Source: a virus
Length of the DNA stretch: 32,284 nucleotides
Virus record (IMG/VR): IMGVR_UViG_3300023500_000017
Coordinates: 1 to 32,284 of that record
Reading direction: 5' to 3' (one strand)
Shown here: one piece after another, positions 15,301-23,694 of the stretch
Numbering within the stretch: position 1 is the stretch's first letter
Layout of the letters: the number at the start of each line of letters is the position of its first letter
Made by a program: the position numbers and the translations under genes
The notes under the pieces: generated by a model
The model's database searches: none
Seen by the model: the letters and a program-made list of their open reading frames with translations, nothing else
Told to the model about the DNA's origin: nothing

Positions 15301-18300
15301 AGTCCATATTCTTTTGGTCTACTGGGTTTAGCTCGTCACGCAATCCCATTTCAATCATAGGCACTGTGTAAGCGTGAATAATTTCGTGTTCAAGAAGCTC
15401 TGTTTGAGCTGCTTTTCCTTCGGGTGTACTAAAATCAATACCTTTATCTTTATTTCTAAAGTCTTGGCCAGTAACAGTAACTTCATCAGTGATATTACTG
15501 TAGCTATCACCGTCTGTGTCATCGGGGTTTACTGTAATCTCATTTGAGTCTAAAAACTTACTCACAATAGGTGAGTCTTTAGCTATCTCATCAATACGAT
15601 CAACAACCTCAGCGATACTGGGCTGTGTAGCCTTTTTAGCTTTAGTATCAACTTTAGTATCAACTTTAGTCTTTGTAGTGCTATTTTGTGCTGTACTGGA
15701 TTGAGGTGTAGTTTTATTTTTAGCGTACTCCTTAAACGCATCTCCATCACCAATAAACGCACTTGTGTTTTCGTTGAAAGATTCTTCAAGAATTTTTACT
15801 CGTTCAGCTTTGTCTGCTTGAATTTCACTTAATAGCGTTTTGTACTCAGAAGTTTTAGCAACTGATGGATCAGATACTGCAACAGACAGCATAATTTGCT
15901 CATGAATATCATAAGTCTTCATTATCTCAAGAGTAATTTCCCGGTAAGCTATTTCAAATGCTCGTACATCTTGAACCGTACCTCTAGCTTCATCATGTAC
16001 AAAAACCATACCCCTGTCTTTCATTACCTTTAGGGCAGCATGGTATAGCTGTGCAGCATCAATGCCATGTATAGTAGACACGTTAGCCACTGAAGCAGCA
16101 GGTCTTTGCTTTCTAGTTAAGACTGTGTGTGCAGTACCCGGTAGCTTATGAGATACCTCATAAACTTTAGTGATAGGCTGACCATACTTATCAATGTCAT
16201 CTTTAATATTTTCTTTACCGGCCATCATTGCAGACACATGCAAAATCTTAAAAGGTTTATTACCCGGTAAATTTTTTACAAACTCAAATGCTTGTTTACC
16301 CCTATCTTTAAAGTGTTCTAGGAACTCGTTGTTAATACGTTGATTCATTATGTCAAACAAAGTATCGGGTATTTCTTTGCCGGGTTCATTTAACTTTTGT
16401 GTTATTTCTTTGAAAAATCCAGCTCTTGCGTACAACTCTTCACTACTGACAGTTAAAAATGATTCGTCATTAAATAACCTCACTAAGTACTTTCTAATGT
16501 CAGTACTGTCTAAATTATCGATAATACGCACAGCTAAATCATTAGCCATTGTTTTCCTAGCACTCTCACGTTCTTGCCCATAGATAAAAACTGTAGTGGG
16601 TTGTTTTGATAAGTCACGTACGTCATTGCCCTTATCAAACAGTAGATTTAAAGTAGCTTCCAGCATACCTCTAACACTGTCTACTTCACTGCTGGTATCT
16701 TGATTAATAAGTCCATCAATACTTGCACCATCTGCAAAGTCCTTAATAGCTTCCAGCATAATTGTATATACATCAGTATTATCACTATTGATGTCTATAG
16801 TACCGTCATCCTTTTTAAGTACGCCCAGACGTTGCATAAATGCCTTAATTCTAGCCTGTGTACCAAGAGCTAACATGAAAGTGATAGTACCGCCTGAAGC
16901 TGTAGCATCAGTAGCTACTGTAAATTCTGTAGTAACTTTACCGTCCACGGGGTTACGAATATCTTGAATACCTTTTAAGGTAGTTAACAGAGTAACGTAG
17001 TCAACTCCTGGAAATACTCTAGCCATGTCACTTAAATACCCAAGTGCATACTGTAAATTCCCCTCGGTATCTTTTGTAGTGTTTTCAAACTTAGTAAATG
17101 CCGTTAAAGCTTTCTCTAAACCTTTATTTGTACCATCTACGAAATCGTTATACGTTAGGTCTTTATTGCCTAAAGCTGTGAATATTCCATACACAAGGTA
17201 ATCTAAGTCAGCGGAGCCTACATCTACTGTATACGCTCCTGGGGTTAGTGTGTAACGGCTATGCTTTGACGCATGAGGATTTAATACTGAGTTATCGTAG
17301 TATAGACGTATGTTACGACCTTGCTTCATCGCTAGATGTAAGGGACTACGACTACCATCTTCTCCAGTTAACACACTGAAATTCTCTACAATGTCGTCAA
17401 TAGGTGTAGTCTTTGAACGGTTCTGACCATCAACACTTGCTTTTCTATCGATTGAGTAGTTATCTGCACGCTTAATTCCGAACAGTCCATTTACCATATC
17501 GTAGTTACGACCAAATCTGTTTCGTATTATCTTTGAACCCGATAGTCCTTTCTTCAAGTGCTCTTTATTAAGCAAAGATATAAAACCATGCAATACCTGA
17601 TGAATGAACAACGGGTTGTCATAGGCTTTTTTACGTACTTTTTCTATTACCGGATCAACATTTAAGTTCTGGTCATCTCTCTCTGCTAAGTCTTTTACTG
17701 ACTTCGTAGCTTTAATATCTGGAACAACGATAGTGGATGGTTGAACAATGTGGTTAATTGCACGTAAAGCGTCGGTGATAACACCTAGCCGTGTATCAAT
17801 TAGTTCTGACTCAGTACGATTAATGAAGTAATTAATTTCTCGTTCTTCTTTAATCCCTAGTGTGTCTTCATTTAGACTTAAAGATAGCGCTGTAGTTGTA
17901 GTGTCATTTAAGCTTTGTTTAGTTCTTTTTACTTCAGACTCGAAAAGGTAGTCTTTAATCGTTGGGACATCTTCATGCGTTTTTATGTATTTAGCTGCTT
18001 CTAGTAGCTTAATAGCGGCAATACCACGTTCGTAGTAGAGTGTTTCAACAGCTACTGAATCCTTATTTGTTTTAGTTTTGCTTGTGTATCGAAAGCCTTC
18101 CTGGAATAGAATTTTTCTACCAATACTCGCAGCGATACGTGATAGAGGTAAAGCAGGCAAATGCTTACCGGCTTTAATAGCGTTTATATCAAGGCTGAGA
18201 TTACGTGCTTTATCTGATTCACCCTTAACTGATTCTATAATTTCATGGAGAGCAATAGCCATTGAAATGTTATCTTCATTAGGTTCTTTGTCGGTACCTA

Positions 18301-18571
18301 CTATCTTCTTAAAAAAGTCTTTAGCAGTGGTTTCAGTGCTGTCAATTCGTTTAAGAGCATTATCAATTTTTGTAAGTAACGCAGCTGAAGTAGACTTATC
18401 TTTAGGTAATTTTTTAGTACCTGTCTTAAATAAGTCTCTCACATGCTGGCTTGTGGTATTCCAGACGTTATACCTAAGAGGCTTATCTTTGAGAATATCG
18501 ATAGCAGCTTTTTTATTAATAGCGTGGATATACTTTTCAAATATTGTACTTGCAATTTTACATAGTGACAT
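12323..18571 (-). CDS. Virion RNA polymerase, catalytic and C-terminal polypeptide (N4 gp50-like), with HExxH segment
   Basis: Numbering is from the ATG at 18571, in a TAATG overlap with the upstream gene (2082 residues; a GTG 12 bases earlier is possible). T7-like RNA polymerase motifs are present: a TxxGR-like R439 (KHSRY), motif A D555 (TDATASGG), motif B R652-xxx-K656-x7-Y664-G and motif C H-D860 (FVHDEARG). N4 mini-vRNAP has D559, R666, K670 and Y678 (from memory), so the spacing from this start is almost the same. A Thr/Lys-rich linker with a 12-base DNA repeat lies near 970, then HEIIH at 1062-1066 with a candidate third ligand E1134 (LQEFIS). The remainder matches the long C-terminal part of vRNAP, linked in N4 to packaging into the virion. 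The enzyme is injected and transcribes early genes. Confidence 0.9.
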   Translation of the reverse strand: MSLCKIASTIFEKYIHAINKKAAIDILKDKPLRYNVWNTTSQHVRDLFKTGTKKLPKDKSTSAALLTKIDNALKRIDSTETTAKDFFKKIVGTDKEPNEDNISMAIALHEIIESVKGESDKARNLSLDINAIKAGKHLPALPLSRIAASIGRKILFQEGFRYTSKTKTNKDSVAVETLYYERGIAAIKLLEAAKYIKTHEDVPTIKDYLFESEVKRTKQSLNDTTTTALSLSLNEDTLGIKEEREINYFINRTESELIDTRLGVITDALRAINHIVQPSTIVVPDIKATKSVKDLAERDDQNLNVDPVIEKVRKKAYDNPLFIHQVLHGFISLLNKEHLKKGLSGSKIIRNRFGRNYDMVNGLFGIKRADNYSIDRKASVDGQNRSKTTPIDDIVENFSVLTGEDGSRSPLHLAMKQGRNIRLYYDNSVLNPHASKHSRYTLTPGAYTVDVGSADLDYLVYGIFTALGNKDLTYNDFVDGTNKGLEKALTAFTKFENTTKDTEGNLQYALGYLSDMARVFPGVDYVTLLTTLKGIQDIRNPVDGKVTTEFTVATDATASGGTITFMLALGTQARIKAFMQRLGVLKKDDGTIDINSDNTDVYTIMLEAIKDFADGASIDGLINQDTSSEVDSVRGMLEATLNLLFDKGNDVRDLSKQPTTVFIYGQERESARKTMANDLAVRIIDNLDSTDIRKYLVRLFNDESFLTVSSEELYARAGFFKEITQKLNEPGKEIPDTLFDIMNQRINNEFLEHFKDRGKQAFEFVKNLPGNKPFKILHVSAMMAGKENIKDDIDKYGQPITKVYEVSHKLPGTAHTVLTRKQRPAASVANVSTIHGIDAAQLYHAALKVMKDRGMVFVHDEARGTVQDVRAFEIAYREITLEIMKTYDIHEQIMLSVAVSDPSVAKTSEYKTLLSEIQADKAERVKILEESFNENTSAFIGDGDAFKEYAKNKTTPQSSTAQNSTTKTKVDTKVDTKAKKATQPSIAEVVDRIDEIAKDSPIVSKFLDSNEITVNPDDTDGDSYSNITDEVTVTGQDFRNKDKGIDFSTPEGKAAQTELLEHEIIHAYTVPMIEMGLRDELNPVDQKNMDYIVKALQHLSRLKDSNQLKNLSEKAQARVEYVLATDSAVHALQEFISIMGAETDVANELYKALTGKFPEKTLKERLTAVLKSVKALILKITDKDLEGLGGVEADKLQHALVSVIASGASMREAKADEFMKYTKLPQGDTAFAAKTQREKNHQGNLDYLNHAVASMLSEKIESNGKVLIGSLHNGLKATSPLYSDVADKLAGIYDDSGNLQELLHAITGNNVDKVKKAEILAKFFSVMQSQTAVRNDQAGKFHKLLAPLSKEKRAKIGRFVNETPLHDYFVLARSFKTEKAIAAEVDRLEKGMRNNPSALRDVEGLVNWNVHNKEGGRIYNLEQSYPMTNESDFGRDVRKLLVLKSIQAIGAKDFVDFLGHTDLVNLIRDTTVANRLSLIENEGLHKMNDSLVPERYKEPIVIEAFEMHELSRYENGENLGWKILEKPTKTRLGIVYKEIIDSSEIPGAYTDTKLSTTDIEVFGGKTKYKGVVQTRDGHKLRLTKKQKIAMGLLEDFSQGLVRGVAHNMAIQESQIIRDRMLEEARMVLGKDFSKLSDIIESDNVDNPWFIKMPEGKTISDLNPNDPKITEAERKQYKLIRAHYKPVGSRASDVKGFNEGVDLVRKDIAYWLIGGKASSLFQNPKYKWIARITKDLISGSKLGMVILNPVKITKDNVSNLSYLSVMGVPPTFIAKNYKEIADSFTEYSNLESQIIQLKVQLVARPNSDKIKKKINALRKRVAKNPLGTLGEKGFLNSLGSDLVSKNADTLSGFQADIHTALEYLLKTKEGKKNYVSHFILELQKLGFKGEDFLTYIGNLAKMAGEAGEGAQNQLDQVAERLKEIRTEEDIVNYVSQYTTSPSSEAVRLGASMTDLTDVMAKETLYRHLIENEGMTEEAAKIKVLDSFPDYKENMPLAVKQLSDFGIIMFPSFWLRIQKVIYRMARDKPINLATELMLEEAVDSNIETIVSSVIINKWNAYGGIFHTFWESIGLGSVAPIHIFG

Positions 18572-21411
18572 TAGAGCTTGCACCTTTTATCTAATTGGTC
18601 TTTAAGTTTTGATAGTGTACTAGGGTCTACTGCTTCAACTGGAGTAGTTTTTTCAAGTACGCTATCTTCCATCAGTACGTCAGTAACAAATTGTTCCTGT
18701 AACGCATTAAAGAATTCTTCATTTTCAGCTAAACCTGGGAATTGGTCAACTAAGTCTTTGAAATCATCTTCAGTCTTATACCCAAGGCTAGTGAGTAAGT
18801 TCATAAAACCTGGTAAAGATCGAATTGCTTCATCAGTACCCGGTTTTCCTTTACCTGTAAGTGATATAACTTTGCCCACTAACTCTTTGTACTTATCTTC
18901 AGCTATTACTTTTTTCTTGTTACCGAACTCATCAATTTTCTTGTCTATATGATCAGCTAAATCTTCAGCAACTTTAACTCCCTTATCGATTATAGGTTGA
19001 GCTGCTTCTTTTACAGCTTTAACCTTATCTGCTGCAGTGCTTACTGCAGAGTCTACGCTTTCAGTGACTGCTTCTACTGCATTAATAATATTCTCGCCTG
19101 TGACTTCTCTGTTAAGCCTCTTCTCTGCAGTAACAAGACGTTTTTCGAATAGGCTAATGTCCCCAGCGTTTAAGGTGCCTTTACCTTGAGCTTTAAACGC
19201 ATCAGAACTTTTGTACACTTCCAGTGCTTGTCTAACAGTAGCTAAGGTAGCCTTATCTCCAATCTTACCCGCTAGTACTTTGTTAATAATCTGTGCAACA
19301 TAGGCTCCATTTTTTTCCTTAACATTTCCTCGTGCAACTACATCTTTAACTACAGGAGGTAGGGTTTCTTCTGTAATAAGGTTGTCATTACGCTGTTCCA
19401 GTCCTCTTAAAACTTTGTTTTTATGCTCAACAGCTCTCTCTAAGTGCCTACCTAGGTCTGGATACTTTTCTTTTATTGCTGCAACAGCTCTAGTTGCATC
19501 AGAGATCTCAAGGTTTTTAACTCGGTCTGTAATTTCTTTTGATGCTTTGGTGCCTTCACGTAGAGCTAGTTCAACTACACCTAAAGCCGCACTTGATTGA
19601 ATGTCTTTAACAGCCGTAATAGTTTCTTTAGCGACTTTTTGTGCGGTAAGTGTAGCGACAATTGCTTTACGTACTGTCTCATCAGGTACTGAATCCGCTA
19701 TTTTTGTAGCGGTATCAACGATAGCATCTTTACCCTTTTCAACCAGCTTCTTACCTAATCGTCCAAGACGAGAAGCTTCAAGTTTACCGGTAATAACCAC
19801 AATGTCTGCTTTATACTTTTTCTGTAAATTATTTTGTATTTTCTTAAAGTTCTTAGGATCTTGAGCTTGTTCCTGACTAAAGTTCTCACTCTGTCTAGCA
19901 GCTTCAATGTCCTTAGCTATCTCTTTATTTGCTAAAAGCTCATCAAAAGATTTAGCCTCTCGTACCGTTTTTACCTTATCATCAAATTTAGCTACTATTT
20001 GGTCATTAACTTCTTTTTCTGACTCATAAGTTGAACGCAGTCTAGCTCGTTCTTCTGGGTTGAGGATTTTAAGGGCTGCTTTATTACTCTGGTCCTTGAC
20101 TATATTAGCTGCAATCTTAGTAGCACCCACAGCAGTTTTAGTTGTACCTTTAGCCGTTGCTTTAGCTAAATCAACAGCAGTACCTGCAGCAATTGCTGGA
20201 GCTGAGATAGCACCTTTAGTTGCTCCACCGGCAAAACCACCTAAAATACCTTGGCCTAAAGCGCTATCCCGGTTTGCTTGATTACTTAACTTTTCAGTCA
20301 GCACAGCCATTAGGTTATTAGTTTCTTCTGGTGTGATAGAGGATACAAGCATTTGTTGCCAAGCTTGTACATATTCTTGTCCTGCTTCCGCTGCTCCGGC
20401 TGCAGATAGTTTAAGAATACCTTCTCCTGCTCGTTTAACAATATTAAATAAAGCAGAACCATCACCTAAGTTTTTAATTAGGTTTACACCTTCTTTAACA
20501 ATTTCTTTTTTGAAATTAGGTACCAGTAGGTTTGCAACCATTAAAGGTTCAAACATATTAGTTGCGAATGAGGTAAGTCCCATTACAGCTTCACGTTGAG
20601 CTGATGGGTATTCTCCATTGTTTTGAGCACGATAGTCATTAATCTGCTGCTGAACCATATCCATATTCAGGATACTGGTCTGACTTGCAACTTTAGGTAA
20701 ATTTTTAGCAAAATCTTTTACAGATCTAGAAGCTTTACTCAGCCTAGTAACCTTTTTAAGTTTTTCCGCCTCCTTCTTAGCATTTCTAAGTTTTTGAGAT
20801 GCGTCAAATGCTTTTTTAACTGATGCAACAGTATTACCTATATCTTTAGCTTTCTTGGCTAGTAATCCTGCTCCAGCTCCCAGTAAAGGTGTTAGAGCAG
20901 CACCTACTCCTAATTCGACTAAGGACACTGAACTACTTGCTGCAACTCTAGGAGCAAGAGCTAAACCTTGTTTAAAGGCATCTCCATAGTGGCTATCAGC
21001 AACACTGTTAAAGAACTGTTGTTGGTCAGCTCCAAACTGGTTAACTGCTTCTTGAGATAACCCGGCTGCCTCATTAGCTACTGTAGGGTTTGAGAAACCA
21101 TCCTGTTCAGTTGTGTTAAAGCTAGTGCCGAAGGTATCATTACTTTTTTGTGCAATGTAGTCAGATGCTCTACCAAACCCTTGTAGTAACCCTGAACCAG
21201 CAAAATTAGCCAAGGAATCACCGGCAGGTGCAGCCAAGCTTAAATTGGCAGCAGCTACTTGTTCGGGAGTTGGGCCAACCTGTACTGGAGGAGGTTCTTG
21301 ACGAAGTTTCTTCTCAGAGTACGCACTGGCTAAACTAGCCGATTTCTGCTGTGCAAGAGAAGGCAGAGGTGCATAAGGTCCACTGGTATTCTGGAATATC
21401 AAGTTAGGCAT
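18571..21411 (-). CDS. Likely separated N-terminal domain of the virion RNA polymerase
   Basis: The 946-residue protein lies directly upstream of the catalytic polypeptide, and its stop overlaps that gene's ATG. The N-terminal domain of N4 vRNAP is about 997 residues long, and this protein has a similar composition: Ala/Gly-rich hydrophobic stretches (about 165-195 and 390-450) among long charged helices, with no polymerase motifs. In N4 the N-terminal domain helps carry the first DNA into the cell. An independent internal virion protein is the alternative; the arguments for a split vRNAP are position, length and composition, not a demonstrated alignment. Codon use is like the neighbours. An AGAGG lies about 12 bases before the ATG, rather far. 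Confidence 0.6.
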   Translation of the reverse strand: MPNLIFQNTSGPYAPLPSLAQQKSASLASAYSEKKLRQEPPPVQVGPTPEQVAAANLSLAAPAGDSLANFAGSGLLQGFGRASDYIAQKSNDTFGTSFNTTEQDGFSNPTVANEAAGLSQEAVNQFGADQQQFFNSVADSHYGDAFKQGLALAPRVAASSSVSLVELGVGAALTPLLGAGAGLLAKKAKDIGNTVASVKKAFDASQKLRNAKKEAEKLKKVTRLSKASRSVKDFAKNLPKVASQTSILNMDMVQQQINDYRAQNNGEYPSAQREAVMGLTSFATNMFEPLMVANLLVPNFKKEIVKEGVNLIKNLGDGSALFNIVKRAGEGILKLSAAGAAEAGQEYVQAWQQMLVSSITPEETNNLMAVLTEKLSNQANRDSALGQGILGGFAGGATKGAISAPAIAAGTAVDLAKATAKGTTKTAVGATKIAANIVKDQSNKAALKILNPEERARLRSTYESEKEVNDQIVAKFDDKVKTVREAKSFDELLANKEIAKDIEAARQSENFSQEQAQDPKNFKKIQNNLQKKYKADIVVITGKLEASRLGRLGKKLVEKGKDAIVDTATKIADSVPDETVRKAIVATLTAQKVAKETITAVKDIQSSAALGVVELALREGTKASKEITDRVKNLEISDATRAVAAIKEKYPDLGRHLERAVEHKNKVLRGLEQRNDNLITEETLPPVVKDVVARGNVKEKNGAYVAQIINKVLAGKIGDKATLATVRQALEVYKSSDAFKAQGKGTLNAGDISLFEKRLVTAEKRLNREVTGENIINAVEAVTESVDSAVSTAADKVKAVKEAAQPIIDKGVKVAEDLADHIDKKIDEFGNKKKVIAEDKYKELVGKVISLTGKGKPGTDEAIRSLPGFMNLLTSLGYKTEDDFKDLVDQFPGLAENEEFFNALQEQFVTDVLMEDSVLEKTTPVEAVDPSTLSKLKDQLDKRCKL

Positions 21412-21419
21412 AGTAAAAG

Positions 21420-23093
21420 TTAACCTCTAAACCCTCTAGGAGTTTGTCCTGCACGCACTTTTTGTTTTAGTAACTTTTCTGCCTTGGCCACTTCTGCCGA
21501 TGAAGCACCAGGGTGGTCTAAAACCATTTTTAGTTCTTGTACGCTTATATCGTTAAATATTGATTTACCGGTACCTAAAGTTCGAAGTTTTCTTAGGCTG
21601 TTATTCATAGCCGGTCTATCAATATTAGGGTTATTAGGATCTAGCAAACCGAAACCTTTACTTAATGGGTCGTTTAGGTTTACAGCGTTATTGGATAATA
21701 TTGTAGTAGGGGTACTATTACCAGCATCTAGGATAGGTGCTATTAGCCCATCAGGTTGTGCTTTAGTACTACCTGTGTCTGCAGTAGCTCCAGGAGCACC
21801 TTGTGGATTAGGCTTACGGGATGCTCCTGCAGGTGGTGGTACAGGAACAGGTGGTGGTGGTGGTGGTACAGCAGAGCTTCCTTTGGGTAACCCACTAATA
21901 AAATCAGCTAGTAGCTGGTTGTTGTTAAACTGGTCAGGCTTTAAACGATTGAGTACGTTACTGTTATTAGCAAAAATTTGACCACTATTACCTGCTCCAC
22001 CTCTAGTAGTAAAGGTTCTTTCTTGAGTGAATTGTAAATCTCTCGCTATAACCTTAAACTCGTCTAAATCCTTGCTACTTAGCTTATCAATACGTTTTGG
22101 TATTGTACCGTTGTTCAGTTGGGTTTGTAACGCAGCTAGAGCGTACTGTTGCTGTACACCGGGAGAACCCTTAGAGCTTTGTGCCATCTGTGCGGCAAAC
22201 TTAACAACGTCTTCCTGATTAATGTCTACCTCACCAGGGTCCAGTATACGACCACCACCCACGAATTCTGGCAATTGGCTATTAGAGGACGTTTTATTGA
22301 TGCTGTTTAAAGCAAAAAAGTTATCAAAAGAAGCTCTACTGTCTGCAGCATCAAGGGGTTGACTGAGTAACCGTTGTGTTCCAGTACCACCTCCACCAGT
22401 TGAGCGTGTTATTCCATCGGAACCTATATAGACATTACCAGAACCTTGTTTTTGAATTAAAGATTTAGCGATTGCAGGGTCAAGAGTAGTGAATAACGAT
22501 TTAGACGCAGCATCCGTTTTAGTTGTTACGTCATTCGCACTAAATATAGGATTGCCATTAGCGTCTACTGCGTCTAAAGCTTTACGACTTACTTCTTCAG
22601 CGAAAAGTCTTGGGTCAGATAAACTACGCTTATTTTGAGAAGCAAAGGTATCAAACGCATCGAATAAAGGATTTGCGGTACCTTCAGGTAATGGGCCTAC
22701 ACCGTCACTAAGACCGGCTTGCTTCATTATTTCAATACCGCCGGGGCTGTTTGCAATAGCTCCAATATTGTGTTCAAGAAAGGCTGATTTACGTTCACCC
22801 CCACTGTTTGCAACAATATCACTAAAAATTTGTCCTTGCTTATTTGTACGTTTACGTTCAACGGCAGCAGCATCTAATAACCGTTGAGGGGCTGCTTCAG
22901 CAAAGTTTTGCTTATCTTGGGCTAACTGCAGAGTATCCGCTTGGTATTGTGCTAAAGACTTAGCAGCATTTTCTTTAGTCAAAGTATCATTAATACTTTT
23001 AAAAGCACTAGAAGCAATAGCTAAACCCGTAGATGGAGCTGGAGTGAACCTTATTGGCTGAAAGTTAGTAGGTTGGTAATTAATTACAGGCAT
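21420..23093 (-). CDS. Internal virion-type structural protein (N4 gp51 position)
   Basis: The ATG at 23093 has GGAG eight bases upstream; a GTG immediately before it at 23096 is also usable. The roughly 557-residue protein has an Ala/Gln-rich helical first third, a Gly-rich central loop (about 235), and a proline-rich linker near 405 (PPPPPPVPVPPP), then a short helical C-terminal domain ending in basic residues. Such composition is common in internal or ejected virion proteins. In N4 the gene next to vRNAP is the structural protein gp51, which is the only basis for the numbering. No enzymatic motif is seen. Confidence 0.6.
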   Translation of the reverse strand: MPVINYQPTNFQPIRFTPAPSTGLAIASSAFKSINDTLTKENAAKSLAQYQADTLQLAQDKQNFAEAAPQRLLDAAAVERKRTNKQGQIFSDIVANSGGERKSAFLEHNIGAIANSPGGIEIMKQAGLSDGVGPLPEGTANPLFDAFDTFASQNKRSLSDPRLFAEEVSRKALDAVDANGNPIFSANDVTTKTDAASKSLFTTLDPAIAKSLIQKQGSGNVYIGSDGITRSTGGGGTGTQRLLSQPLDAADSRASFDNFFALNSINKTSSNSQLPEFVGGGRILDPGEVDINQEDVVKFAAQMAQSSKGSPGVQQQYALAALQTQLNNGTIPKRIDKLSSKDLDEFKVIARDLQFTQERTFTTRGGAGNSGQIFANNSNVLNRLKPDQFNNNQLLADFISGLPKGSSAVPPPPPPVPVPPPAGASRKPNPQGAPGATADTGSTKAQPDGLIAPILDAGNSTPTTILSNNAVNLNDPLSKGFGLLDPNNPNIDRPAMNNSLRKLRTLGTGKSIFNDISVQELKMVLDHPGASSAEVAKAEKLLKQKVRAGQTPRGFRG

Positions 23094-23096
23094 CAC

Positions 23097-23693
23097 TTAT
23101 GCTCCAATAGGAGAACCATCGACAGTTCTAGTTAAGTTCTTCTCAGCAGCAATTTGTTGAGCAGTACCTAGGTCAGCTCCAGTAGTGAGTTGAGAAGCAA
23201 TGTTTGCCTGATTAGCTAGACTATTATTTGTCACTACTGCGCTATTGGCCAGATTACGATTAGCAAAACCAGTCTGTAAGGCTAATTGTTTTTCCATAAG
23301 ATTGTTTTGTCTTCTCATATACTTACTTTGTTGGATTGCGGAGTACGCTCCAGCTAAACCGAGTGCACCCTGAGCAGCACTACTAAAATTACCTAATGCG
23401 TTTTTAAAGTCAAAATTACCTGTCCCTCCGCCTCCTAGACTGAGTGAATCAACACTACCTATACCGAGTGAATCAACACTACCTATTGCCGAATTGGGGT
23501 TTACTCCACCATTGAATGTAATATCTGGTATTGTAAGCTGCGTAGAATCTAAAAATGATCTATCACCGGCAATAGGTTTAATTCTAGCCAAACTTAAAGA
23601 TGAAGGGTTGAAGATGGGCATACCATTGAAATCTACAGCAGGCTGGGGATTGCCTAAAGGGTCACGTCCACCGGTAGTAGCAAGGTCAGTCAT
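23097..23693 (-). CDS. Internal virion-type protein, 198 residues (N4 gp52 position)
   Basis: The protein starts with an excellent ribosome site (AGGAGTGA eight bases before the ATG), one base after the preceding stop. The N-terminal half is low in charge and Gly/Ser/Asn-rich with a duplicated GIGSVDSL. From about 95 an Ala-rich helix (FSSAAQGALGLAGAYSAIQQ) is followed by QSKYMRRQNNLMEKQLALQ and a Gln/Asn/Ala helix. The layout resembles the small internal virion protein of podoviruses (compare T7 gp14) that inserts in the outer membrane, but no homology is asserted. It overlaps none of its neighbours. Confidence 0.6.
   Translation of the reverse strand: MTDLATTGGRDPLGNPQPAVDFNGMPIFNPSSLSLARIKPIAGDRSFLDSTQLTIPDITFNGGVNPNSAIGSVDSLGIGSVDSLSLGGGGTGNFDFKNALGNFSSAAQGALGLAGAYSAIQQSKYMRRQNNLMEKQLALQTGFANRNLANSAVVTNNSLANQANIASQLTTGADLGTAQQIAAEKNLTRTVDGSPIGA
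23442..23486 (-). repeat. Direct repeat, 21-base units 24 bases apart
   Basis: The same 21 bases occur at 23442-23462 and 23466-23486 inside the 198-residue virion gene and encode the duplicated IGSVDSL. The match is exact, so the duplication is recent or kept by conversion. Confidence 0.7.
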
Positions 23694-23694
23694 G

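Noticed and set aside
18571-18590. Programmed -1 frameshift fusing the two vRNAP parts
   Set aside because: The overlap has only a short A-run (T AAA AGG), not a good slippery heptamer, and the TAATG arrangement with an upstream AAAGG explains two separate starts better.
18078-18605. Plus-strand 175-codon open frame opposite the vRNAP
   Set aside because: It lies fully antisense to the polymerase core with no ribosome site or recognisable sequence; it is a shadow frame.
21484-21981. Plus-strand 165-codon open frame
   Set aside because: It is the antisense of the proline-rich virion protein, and its Gly run mirrors that protein's proline codons.
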